34,669 bases of DNA from an uncultured Acetobacteraceae bacterium (lineage in GTDB: Bacteria > Pseudomonadota > Alphaproteobacteria > Acetobacterales > Acetobacteraceae). Below, piece after piece: positions 19,262 through 26,375 of the stretch. Numbering within the stretch: position 1 is the stretch's first letter; each line of letters starts with the position of its first letter. The stretch spans positions 1 through 34,669 of the forward strand of contig CALFNB010000383.1 of assembly GCA_937902425.1 (NCBI GenBank), given 5' to 3'. The notes below the pieces were generated by a model that did no database searches, was not told the DNA's origin, and worked only from the letters and a program-made list of their open reading frames with translations. Position numbers and translations under genes: made by a program.

Positions 19262-19993
19262 TTAGTTCCCGGCTGCCGTCTTGACCACCAGCGCCGGTTC
19301 GGTTCGCCAGTTCGCCGGAAACAAGGTCTGCACGGCGCGGACTTTCGGCATGTCGTTGATGGCGATGTACGGCGCGTCCGGATGATGTTCCAGATAATCC
19401 TGATGGTACGCCTCAGCGGGATAGAACGGCCCGGCTGGTTCAATCCGCGTGGCGATCGGACGGCTGAAGGCATGCGCGGCTTCAAGCTGAGCGACATATG
19501 CGCGTGCTACTCGCTCCTGATCCGCGCCACTGACGAACAACGCCGAGCGATACTGGGTTCCCCGGTCCGGGCCTTGCCGATCCACCTGCGTCGGATCGAG
19601 CGCCACGGAAAAGAAGATCTGCAACAGTTTTCCATAACTGATCCGCGTCGGATCGAAGGCCACGCTGACCGACTCGGCATGGCCGGTCGTACCCATGCTC
19701 ACTTGTTCGTAGCCCGGATCGGCGACGCTGCCGCCAGCATAGCCGGAGACCGCCCGCGTGACCCCCTTCACATGCTCGAACACACCCTGCACGCCCCAGA
19801 AGCAGCCTCCGGCGAAGACCGCGACCTCGGTTGCCGATTTGCCGGGCGTTTCGTCCACCGCGGGCGCCGGCAGAGCCTGTGCCGTCTCAGCGGACGTCCG
19901 CGCCATCGGCAGCAGGAAGGCGGCCCCGGCGACCAGACCGGCGGCCACGAGCGCCTGGCGGACGTGGTGCGCGTTCAGGGCGATGCGATACAT
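19262..19993 (-). CDS. msrA: Exported peptide-methionine (S)-S-oxide reductase MsrA
   Basis: The 243-residue protein has an N-terminal hydrophobic export signal (about residues 12-35) before the MsrA fold. The catalytic motif is VAVFAGGCFWG, followed by GYAGGSVADPGYEQVSMGTTGHAESV and ending at AEAYHQDYLEHHP. The mature protein contains only this one cysteine, so the usual recycling cysteines near the C-terminus are missing and reduction must use another route. I started it at the ATG at 19993, six bases after GGAG; an in-frame ATG at 20005 is an alternative. It is followed by msrB. Location in the periplasm is inferred from the signal. Confidence 0.92.
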   Translation of the reverse strand: MYRIALNAHHVRQALVAAGLVAGAAFLLPMARTSAETAQALPAPAVDETPGKSATEVAVFAGGCFWGVQGVFEHVKGVTRAVSGYAGGSVADPGYEQVSMGTTGHAESVSVAFDPTRISYGKLLQIFFSVALDPTQVDRQGPDRGTQYRSALFVSGADQERVARAYVAQLEAAHAFSRPIATRIEPAGPFYPAEAYHQDYLEHHPDAPYIAINDMPKVRAVQTLFPANWRTEPALVVKTAAGN

Positions 19994-20077
19994 GGTTTGC
20001 TCCATTGTCAGCCGAGGGCAACGCACACATGCGTCGAACGGAAGACTCACGATCCCGGCGGACGTTACACGCGTCTC

Positions 20078-21001
20078 TCATGTGAAGTGGGGCATGATAT
20101 CCGACGCGACAAGCTCGTGGGTCTCGCGGTCGTTCCTGAAGGCGCTGCTGATGAGCAGTTGCACGCCGGCATCGCGGTACTGACCGATCAGATCGGTGGC
20201 CTGTGCGACTGTGCCGGAAAAGCCCCGGAACGCCGCGGCGGCGCCGAGCCTTTCGCGTTTCGCCGCCAGCGCCGCCTCGTCTCGAGCCAACAGGAAACTG
20301 GCGATGTTGGTCCGCTCGATCGTTTCGTAGTCCCGCTGCGCGGCTTCGCAATGGCGGCGAAGAACCGCGTACTTGTGCTTCACCATGTCCGGGTCGCCAC
20401 CGACATTGCAGGCATCCGCCAAACGAGCGACCGCGCGCAACGTCAATTGCTCACCGCCGCCGGCGATCATGATGGGCGGCCGCGGTGACGGCTTGGGCTC
20501 CAGGATCGCGTCCCGGACGTGGAAATACTTGCCGGTGAACGTCGATCGCTTCTCCGTCCACATCCCGATGATCAGGCGCACAGCCTCCTCCATCTGGCGA
20601 ATGCGCACCGCGGGGTGGGGTGGGAATTCCCAGCCGTATTGGCGATACTCTTCCTCGAACCAGCCCGCCCCGATGCCGAGGGTGAGCCGTCCCCGGCTGA
20701 TCAGATGGACGCCCGCCGCGATCTTGGCCAGATGCGCGGGATTGCGGAACGCGACCGATGAAACGAGCGTGGCCAGGCGAACCCGGCTGGTCACCGCGGC
20801 GAGCGCCGACAGCACGGTCCAGCCCTCTATGAAAGGTTCGTCCGGCGCGCCGATGTGGCCGATCTGGATCAGGTGGTCCATGACCGAGAACCACGTGAAG
20901 CCATGGTTCTCGGCCCATTGCGCTTTGGCCTTCACACCCTCGAACGCTTCCGCGGGGTCGGGGCCAAAGATCCATGATGGATTGTGAATGCCAAACTTCA
21001 T
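20078..21001 (-). CDS. LLM-class flavin/F420-type oxidoreductase (luciferase-like)
   Basis: This 307-residue luciferase-like monooxygenase fold protein has these landmarks: MKFGIHNPSWIFGPDPAEAF, WFSVMDHLIQIG, LGIGAGWFEEEYRQYGWEFPP in the middle and PPIMIAGGGEQLTLRAVARLADACNVGG for cofactor phosphate binding. It resembles the F420-dependent TIGR03560-like group, although many proteobacterial members use FMN. AGGAG lies eight bases before the ATG. It precedes msrA by 84 bp on the same strand, so co-transcription is possible. The substrate is unknown. Confidence 0.88.
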   Translation of the reverse strand: MKFGIHNPSWIFGPDPAEAFEGVKAKAQWAENHGFTWFSVMDHLIQIGHIGAPDEPFIEGWTVLSALAAVTSRVRLATLVSSVAFRNPAHLAKIAAGVHLISRGRLTLGIGAGWFEEEYRQYGWEFPPHPAVRIRQMEEAVRLIIGMWTEKRSTFTGKYFHVRDAILEPKPSPRPPIMIAGGGEQLTLRAVARLADACNVGGDPDMVKHKYAVLRRHCEAAQRDYETIERTNIASFLLARDEAALAAKRERLGAAAAFRGFSGTVAQATDLIGQYRDAGVQLLISSAFRNDRETHELVASDIMPHFT

Positions 21002-21156
21002 GACGAGCGCTCCTGGTTCAGGCCGGCGATGGTCTTACACGAAAAAGTCTGGCTCGGCGTGATCCCCGATCCGCGATCCCTCGAAGCCAGGTTGCGTCCG
21101 GAGGTGGCCATATCTGACGTCCCTGGGCCGCTTCCATCTATCTGGGCTTACTGCTA

Positions 21157-21180
21157 CGCTATGAAAAATGATATACAGCG
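21157..21180. promoter_or_regulatory. ModE-like palindrome (weakest copy) in the gap upstream of the LLM oxidoreductase
   Basis: CGCTATGA-N8-ATACAGCG matches 11 of 14 defined positions of CGnTATAT-N8-ATATAnCG. It shares the flanking TACGCTAT with the box at 29719. It sits in a 224-bp non-coding gap, 155 bp before the oxidoreductase start. The rest of the gap shows no gene. Confidence 0.3.
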
Positions 21181-21225
21181 TCAGCGTGCCAGAGGTCCGA
21201 ATGTTAAGTAAGTTTCGGCTTCTCC

Positions 21226-21936
21226 TCAGCCGCGTGCCGCCTGAATTGCCTGCCAGATCCGATGCGGCGTCGCCGGCATGTCGATATGCGTGATGCCAAA
21301 TTCCGACAGCGCATCGACCACCGCGTTCATCACCGCCGGAAGCGAACCCGCGCAACCCGCCTCCCCGCGGCCTTTGGCGCCAAGCGGATTGGTGCGCGCC
21401 GGAACCGGGTGACTCTCAACGCCCAGTGTGGGAAGGTCGGAAGCACGCGGCAGTCCGTAGTCCACCGCGCTGGCGGTCGTGACCGCGGGCAACTGGTCGA
21501 TATCGACAAAGATCGCCTCGGCCGCGTCCTTGGCCTCCTTGTTCGTTTCCGCCACGACCATCGCGATCGGTTCGCCGACATACCGGACACGATCGGTCGC
21601 CAACGGCCGCTGCGGCGGGCGTGGCGTGGGAGAGCCATCGCGGTGCTTGCCCGCCGCCGCCGGCATGTTTTTGATCCCCGCCGCGTCCAGGTCGGCGAGC
21701 GTGATCCCGGCGCGGACGCCAGGCATCTCGCGTGCGGCTTCGGTGTCGATTGACCGCAATATCCCGTGCGCGACCCGGCTTCGCACCATCACACCATAAA
21801 GCTGCCCGGTACGATTGAGGTCATCGCTATAGCGGCCCTCGCCACGTAACAGAACCGGATCCTCCATGCGTGAGACCGGCTGACCGACGGCGAGCTTCTC
21901 AGTGAACCGCAAGGACGGATCGAACGGCGCATTCAT
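21226..21936 (-). pseudogene. Molybdoenzyme large subunit (xanthine dehydrogenase/aldehyde oxidase family) with a large internal in-frame deletion
   Basis: The 236-residue frame joins two distant parts of a family whose members are normally about 750-800 residues. Residues 1 to about 156 are the N-terminal domain (GQPVSRMEDPVLLRGEGRY, GVMVRSRVAHGILRSID, RVRYVGEPIAMVVAETN). From about residue 158 the sequence jumps to the extreme C-terminus ([47 protein letters not shown]). The molybdopterin- and substrate-binding core is absent, so the product cannot be catalytic. The break is near 21465-21475. No FAD or 2Fe-2S partner gene lies alongside. A ModE-like box precedes the start. Confidence 0.8.
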
Positions 21937-21979
21937 CGTGAAAGACACTTTCGTGACCGAAGGCGCGCGAGGTGCGCTT

Positions 21980-22003
21980 CGCGATATACACCAAAATATA
22001 ACG
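21980..22003. promoter_or_regulatory. ModE-like operator upstream of the molybdoenzyme remnant
   Basis: CGCGATAT-N8-ATATAACG matches 13 of 14 defined positions of the ModE palindrome. It occupies the gap between modC and the deleted molybdoenzyme gene, 43 bp before the latter's ATG. Such boxes upstream of molybdoenzyme genes are known from other ModE regulons. Confidence 0.6.
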
Positions 22004-22017
22004 TCGGAGCGCAACCC

Positions 22018-23097
22018 TTAGCCGCCGAGCACCTCGATCGAGGTGGATTTGATCAGCGCCAGGACCGGCCCGCCCAGAGACAGCGCCAGGCGGGTAATGG
22101 CGTCGGGCGTGACCCGGGCCAGCAGCGCGCCGTCCGCCAGCGCGATCTCCACCATCACCGCTCGCCGCGCGGGATCTCCCGCGATCCGGCGAACGGTTCC
22201 GGCAATGATGTTGTGCAGGCTTATGGCATCCGGCGCCCGACGGGCGAGGATGACTTCGCGCGCCGGAATGCGAATACGGCACGCGGCGCCAACCTCGGCA
22301 TCCAGCAACGGCACCAGGAACGTCGCACCGCCCGCATCCAGGCGGGTGAGTTGACGGCCAACGTCGTGCTCGGCCACGCGACAATGCAGCAGTCCGGCGG
22401 CATCATCCCGCAGCGCCAGCGGCAGGTCGGCGCGTGCCGCCATCTCCGCCAACGGACCGAAGCCAACCACGTGGCCGGCCTCAATCAGCACCATCGAGTC
22501 GGCGAGCCGCGTCAACTCATCAAGGTCGTGGGTCACGTACAGGACCGGCAGCCGCAGCGCTGTCTTCAGGCGTGTCAGCCAGGGCAAAATCTCCGACTTG
22601 CGCGCGGAGTCCAGGCTGGCCAAAGGTTCGTCCATTAACAGCAACTGAGGTTGCGCCAGCAGGGCGCGCCCGATTGCCACACGCTGACGCTCGCCGCCCG
22701 ACAATGTGTTTGGCCGGCGATCGAGCAACGCGGCGATACCCAATAAATCCACGACGTCATCAAATCGAATCGTTCCGGGACGGGCGCGCCGCATGCCGAA
22801 ACGCAGATTGGTCGCGACTGACATATGCGGGAACAGCCTTGCGTCCTGAAACACCAGGCCGGTGCGGCGTTGTTCCGGCGGCAACCACATTCCGGTTTCG
22901 GTGTCGGCCATTATCTGGCCATCGACCTCAATCCGGCATTCGTTGGGTCGCAGCAGGCCGGCGGCGGCGAGAATGATCGTTGACTTGCCAGCGCCCGACG
23001 GGCCGAACAGCACCGTCACGCCAGCGGACGGGACCTCAAACGCCATATCGATACGCGCCGAGGGAAAGTCGTGACGCAACCGGACCGACAGACTCAT
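22018..23097 (-). CDS. modC: Molybdate ABC transporter ATP-binding protein ModC
   Basis: The 359-residue ATPase has Walker A FGPSGAGKSTII, Q-loop FQDARLFPHMSV, signature NTLSGGERQRVAIGRALL, Walker B LLLMDEPLASLD and H-loop YVTHDLDE. A C-terminal TOBE domain (about residues 285-355, with SLHNIIAGTVRRI) binds oxyanion and can gate transport. The order modA-modB-modC and the TOBE domain identify the molybdate importer. It starts at the ATG in an ATGA overlap with modB; the frame open to 23133 lies within modB. Confidence 0.94.
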   Translation of the reverse strand: MSLSVRLRHDFPSARIDMAFEVPSAGVTVLFGPSGAGKSTIILAAAGLLRPNECRIEVDGQIMADTETGMWLPPEQRRTGLVFQDARLFPHMSVATNLRFGMRRARPGTIRFDDVVDLLGIAALLDRRPNTLSGGERQRVAIGRALLAQPQLLLMDEPLASLDSARKSEILPWLTRLKTALRLPVLYVTHDLDELTRLADSMVLIEAGHVVGFGPLAEMAARADLPLALRDDAAGLLHCRVAEHDVGRQLTRLDAGGATFLVPLLDAEVGAACRIRIPAREVILARRAPDAISLHNIIAGTVRRIAGDPARRAVMVEIALADGALLARVTPDAITRLALSLGGPVLALIKSTSIEVLGG

Positions 23098-23783
23098 CTG
23101 CCGAGTGCCACGTTCAATCGCTTCCCCAGCCACTCCGACAGCAACAGTCCGATCAAAGCGAGGGTCAGCGATATCAGCGACAGTTCCGCGGCCTTCTGTT
23201 CGCCGCCTGGCACCTGCAGCGCGGCGTAGATCGCCAGCGGCAACGTCTGCGTCTGACCCGGGATGTTGGCGGCGAAGGTGATCACCGCGCCGAACTCGCC
23301 GAGGCAGGTGGCGTAGCCGACGATCCCGCCGACCAGGATCCCCGGGGAGGCCAGCGGCAGGGTCACGTTGAACAACCGGTCCAACCGCCCCGCGCCGAGG
23401 GTACGCGCGGCCTGCTCAAGACCGGGATCAACGGCCTCCAACGACAGCCGGACGGACCGCACCATCACCGGGAACGTCATGACGGCACAGGCGAGGCTGG
23501 CGCCCGCCGTGGTGAAGACCAGTCGAATATCGAACCACGCCAACAGCAACGATCCAATCGGCCCGCGAATGCCGAACAGGATCAGCAGCAGCCAGCCCGT
23601 AACGACCGGAGGCAGCACCAGCGGCAGATGCACCAGCGCGTTCAGCAGCGACCGCCCAGGGAAGCGGTAACGCGTCAAAACCCAGGCCATCACGACCGCG
23701 AGCGGCAGGCCGAAGCCAACCGCGCGCGCCGCGACGACCAAAGTGAGCCGAACGGCTTCCCATTCTTCAGGCGAGAGGATCAG
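23094..23783 (-). CDS. modB: Molybdate ABC transporter permease ModB (probable CTG start)
   Basis: The permease has the ModB hallmarks HLPLVLPPVVTGW, DPGLEQAARTLGAGRLDRLFNVTLPLASPGI and GEFGAVITFAANIPGQTQTLPLAIY. No ATG, GTG or TTG occurs between the upstream in-frame stop and the TTG at 23741, which would give only 215 residues. Starting at the CTG at 23783 gives 229 residues and restores ILSPEEWEAVRLTL, which aligns from its first residue with the N-terminus of E. coli ModB (MILTDPEWQAVLLSL, also 229 residues, from memory). CTG lies one base after the modA stop with AAGG nine bases upstream. ATGA overlap with modC. Confidence 0.88.
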   Translation of the reverse strand: MILSPEEWEAVRLTLVVAARAVGFGLPLAVVMAWVLTRYRFPGRSLLNALVHLPLVLPPVVTGWLLLILFGIRGPIGSLLLAWFDIRLVFTTAGASLACAVMTFPVMVRSVRLSLEAVDPGLEQAARTLGAGRLDRLFNVTLPLASPGILVGGIVGYATCLGEFGAVITFAANIPGQTQTLPLAIYAALQVPGGEQKAAELSLISLTLALIGLLLSEWLGKRLNVALGR

Positions 23784-23784
23784 G

Positions 23785-24531
23785 TCATTCGACCTTGAAG
23801 CCGCGTTGCACGAACACCTCGCGCGCGGGGGGACTGGTCAGGAAGGCGAGCAAAGCGTGCGCCTCGGCCGTGTCGCCCGATTTGGTGACCGCGAATGGAT
23901 ACGAGACCGGATCGTGGCTGTCGGCCGGGAAAGTTCCGGCGATCATGACGGCCTTCGAGACCGCGGCGTCAGTGGCGTAAACGATACCCGCGGGTGCCTC
24001 ACCGCGTTCCACCAGCAACAATGCGGCGCGCACGTCTTCCGTCCGGGCCAGTTTCGGGGAAATGCTGTCCCACATACCAAGCTTCCTGAGCGCCTGCTCG
24101 GCATAAATTCCGACCGGAACATGTGCCGGATCGCCGGTCGCCAGCCGTCCGTTGGCACCCAAAAGAGCCGCCAGGTCGAAGCTTTTGTTGATCGTTACGT
24201 GCACCGGCCTGGCGGTGGCGACCACCAGCACGAGATCGTTGCCAAGCAGACTTTTCCGCGTGCCGGCGGCGATCAGTTGCTTCTCCACCAGATAGTCCAT
24301 CCATTTTTCGTCGGCTGAGGCGAACACGTTCGCCGGTGCGCCTTGCTCGACTTGTCGCGCCAGAGTCGAACTCGATCCGAACGACATCCGCAACGGTTGA
24401 TGTCCCGCCGCCGCCCATTTCACGGAAATATCCTTCATCGCGTCGGTCAAACTCGCCGCCGCGAACACCGTCACCTCCTGCGCGCGCGCGGCGAGCGGCA
24501 GCAGAACAATCAAAACGTACAGCAAACGCAT
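23785..24531 (-). CDS. modA: Molybdate-binding periplasmic protein ModA
   Basis: The 248-residue protein begins with a short signal peptide (MRLLYVLIVLLPLAARAQ), then EVTVFAAASLTDAMKDI, the conserved first oxyanion-binding loop. FGSSSTLARQVEQGAPANVFASADEKWMD (second loop) and GDPAHVPVGIYAEQAL follow, then GIVYATDAA. These are standard ModA features. It captures molybdate or tungstate in the periplasm for ModBC. It lies 11 bp after the BtuF-like binding-protein gene and immediately before modB. Confidence 0.95.
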   Translation of the reverse strand: MRLLYVLIVLLPLAARAQEVTVFAAASLTDAMKDISVKWAAAGHQPLRMSFGSSSTLARQVEQGAPANVFASADEKWMDYLVEKQLIAAGTRKSLLGNDLVLVVATARPVHVTINKSFDLAALLGANGRLATGDPAHVPVGIYAEQALRKLGMWDSISPKLARTEDVRAALLLVERGEAPAGIVYATDAAVSKAVMIAGTFPADSHDPVSYPFAVTKSGDTAEAHALLAFLTSPPAREVFVQRGFKVE

Positions 24532-24542
24532 GACGGAACCTC

Positions 24543-25532
24543 TCAGGGTTGGATGGAGCGGACGCCGCCGAGCACGGCATCAAGTCGCGGGGGTGTCAGA
24601 GCATGGCCATAGACCACCGCGTGGAACGTCGCCGCCATGCTCGCGGGTTCATGACCGCCCAGAAAAGCGAGGCCGAGCAACCGGTTGATCGACGGCGGTT
24701 CCTCGATCCAACCGAATGGCAAGCCAGGCGCGACCAAGGCATGGCCTTCCCGGATCGCCCGCACGGATTTCCAGGTGTCGGAGTGCGCCAGGGTCTCGCG
24801 CATCGCCGGGTCGGAGAAAATCACGATATCCGGATCGAGGGCGCCGATCGCCGCGATGGTGGAGGCGCGGAACGTACCTTGGCCATCCGGCGCGATCACT
24901 TGCCAACCGAGGTGTTTGAACACCTCGGTCACGTCGGTGTCGGGCGCGGTGACCGTCAGGCCGTCCGCGCCACGCGCGTACAGGACGCGGGGATGCGCGC
25001 CCAACGAGGCGAGCAACGGAATAACCGGCAACGCGAGCATCGCCTCCACGAAGGTCGCCAGCGTTTCGGCGCGTGCCTCCCGGTGCGGAATGGCCCCTGC
25101 CTCGCGAATGACCCGCGGAATGTTGTCGAGTGAACCGGCGAACAGCAGGGTTGGAATGCCGGTCTTTTGCTGGGTCGCCTGGGCCAGTTCGATATAGCGC
25201 GGCGTCACTTCGCCGTAGTCGATGATCAGGTCCGGCTTCAGCGCCTTGATCTTGTCCGTCACATCTTCTCGCCCGGTCAGGCGGGGAATGCGCGGATGAT
25301 TGGCGTTGTCCGGGAGTAATGCCTTTGCGTCGTCGGACAACGGTCCAGGCCAGCCGAGCATCAGATCCGGGGCGATGGCCTCAAGCAAGATGGCGGCGGG
25401 TGGGCCAGCCGGCAACACATGCAGGACCTTATCGGGAATTTGGACTGCTCGGCCGGTGGAATCGGTCACCTCGGCCGCCAACGCGACACCTGAACAAAGC
25501 AGCGGCAGAAGCAATATCAGACGGCGGAGCAT
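24543..25532 (-). CDS. BtuF/TroA-fold (class III) ABC substrate-binding protein heading the mod operon
   Basis: The 329-residue product has a signal peptide (MLRRLILLLPLLCSGVALA) and the Fe3+-siderophore/cobalamin binding-protein layout: VTDSTGRAVQIPDKVLHVLPAGPPAA, then IPRLTGREDVTDKIKALKPDLIIDYG, and a C-terminal lobe with IAAIGALDPDIVIFSDPA. No FecCD/BtuC-type permease is nearby. It is the first gene of the mod operon, just after the ModE box. H. influenzae MolA, which has this fold, binds molybdate and tungstate, so a similar ligand is plausible here. The ATG at 25532 was chosen for the signal peptide; the longer frame upstream crosses the operator. Confidence 0.82.
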   Translation of the reverse strand: MLRRLILLLPLLCSGVALAAEVTDSTGRAVQIPDKVLHVLPAGPPAAILLEAIAPDLMLGWPGPLSDDAKALLPDNANHPRIPRLTGREDVTDKIKALKPDLIIDYGEVTPRYIELAQATQQKTGIPTLLFAGSLDNIPRVIREAGAIPHREARAETLATFVEAMLALPVIPLLASLGAHPRVLYARGADGLTVTAPDTDVTEVFKHLGWQVIAPDGQGTFRASTIAAIGALDPDIVIFSDPAMRETLAHSDTWKSVRAIREGHALVAPGLPFGWIEEPPSINRLLGLAFLGGHEPASMAATFHAVVYGHALTPPRLDAVLGGVRSIQP

Positions 25533-25552
25533 ATTGGTCTCAATGTTTGTCA

Positions 25553-25576
25553 CGGTATATGCCGGTCGATATAGCG
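25553..25576. promoter_or_regulatory. ModE operator upstream of the mod operon
   Basis: CGGTATAT-N8-ATATAGCG matches all 14 defined positions of the ModE pattern CGnTATAT-N8-ATATAnCG. The half sites are inverted repeats with one mismatch. It begins 20 bp before the first mod gene and faces the divergent modE-like gene. Molybdate-loaded ModE bound here would block transcription of the operon. Confidence 0.75.
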
Positions 25577-25631
25577 GCAATACGCCGCGAGGGAAATCCC
25601 GCATGGCGACGCATCGAGTGGGCGCTGCTCG

Positions 25632-25673
25632 CCATGGGCTACGATATGTCCCATGGGCAACGACATGTCGTTG
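25632..25673. repeat. Two 19-bp direct repeats and a 16-bp palindrome upstream of modE
   Basis: CCATGGGCTACGATATGTC (25632-25650) is followed at once by CCATGGGCAACGACATGTC (25651-25669), 17 of 19 bases identical. The second copy runs into a perfect palindrome, CAACGACATGTCGTTG (25658-25673). They lie in the 231-bp gap between the mod operon and modE, separate from the ModE box, and may bind another factor. Confidence 0.7.
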
Positions 25674-25763
25674 TCGTCTCGGCACGCCTGGGCGACAGCG
25701 CGGAGGCCACCGGGGCACGCGTATGATTGATCCTGGGCTCCGGTCGTGTTTGGGTATCTTGTC

Positions 25764-26144
25764 ATGCCGAAGAAAAAACAGAAATCCGAGGAATCGGGCA
25801 ATGCCGGCGATCGCCTGAACATCAGGATCGATTTGGCGGGCGGGCTGCGAATTGGGCCAGGGAAGATCGCCGTGCTGGAGGAAATTGCACGGTCAGGTTC
25901 CATTTCCGCTGCCGGGCGGGCCTTGCGCATGTCCTATCGCCGGACGTGGGAACTCGTCGAGGACCTGAACACCGGTCTCGGCGCTCCGGTCGTTGAAACC
26001 GCGGCCGGCGGCAGTGGTGGCGGTGGCACGGTGTTGACCCAGGCGGGAAAGGCGGTCATCGAGCGCTACCGTGCGATTGAGGTCGATGCGGCGGCGGCGG
26101 CGCGAAAGCATTTGCTTGCGCTTAACCGCTTCCGCGCTAAGTAG
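25764..26144 (+). CDS. ModE-type DNA-binding domain protein, lacking molybdate-binding domains
   Basis: The 126-residue protein consists of the ModE N-terminal winged helix: LGGLRIGPG-like LAGGLRIGPGKIAVLEEIARSGSISAAGRALRMSYRRTWELVEDLN, then TAAGGSGGGGTVLTQAGKAVIERYRAIE. It stops where the two Mop/TOBE domains of E. coli ModE would begin. The separate Mop protein encoded 24 bp downstream could supply molybdate sensing. The lysine-rich start MPKKKQK was chosen at ATG 25764; a GTG six codons upstream is possible. It is divergent from the mod operon. Confidence 0.88.
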   Translation: MPKKKQKSEESGNAGDRLNIRIDLAGGLRIGPGKIAVLEEIARSGSISAAGRALRMSYRRTWELVEDLNTGLGAPVVETAAGGSGGGGTVLTQAGKAVIERYRAIEVDAAAAARKHLLALNRFRAK

Positions 26145-26168
26145 GGTGCTTCCCGACGGAGGCCTGTG

Positions 26169-26375
26169 ATGAAACTTTCCGCCCGCAACCAGATCGCCGG
26201 CACGATCAAAACCGTGAAACCAGGTGCCACGACCTCGCACATCACGATCGAGGTGTCGCCCACGGTGACGATCACCGCTTCCATCACCAACGAGTCCGCT
26301 GAGGAGCTTGGTTTGAAGCCCGGTATGAAGGCCACCGCCGTGATCAAGGCTTCCGACGTGATGGTCGGCGTCTGA
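26169..26375 (+). CDS. Mop: small molybdate-binding TOBE-domain protein
   Basis: The 68-residue protein is a single Mop/TOBE domain: MKLSARNQIAGTIKTVKPGATTSHITIEV, then ITNESAEELGLKPGMKATAVIKASDVMVGV. Such molbindins assemble into hexamers holding several molybdates. GGAGG lies six bases before the ATG. It is 24 bp after the ModE-like gene, so the pair is likely co-expressed and may form a split ModE. Its TGA directly abuts the stop of the convergent DUF2325 gene. Confidence 0.93.
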   Translation: MKLSARNQIAGTIKTVKPGATTSHITIEVSPTVTITASITNESAEELGLKPGMKATAVIKASDVMVGV

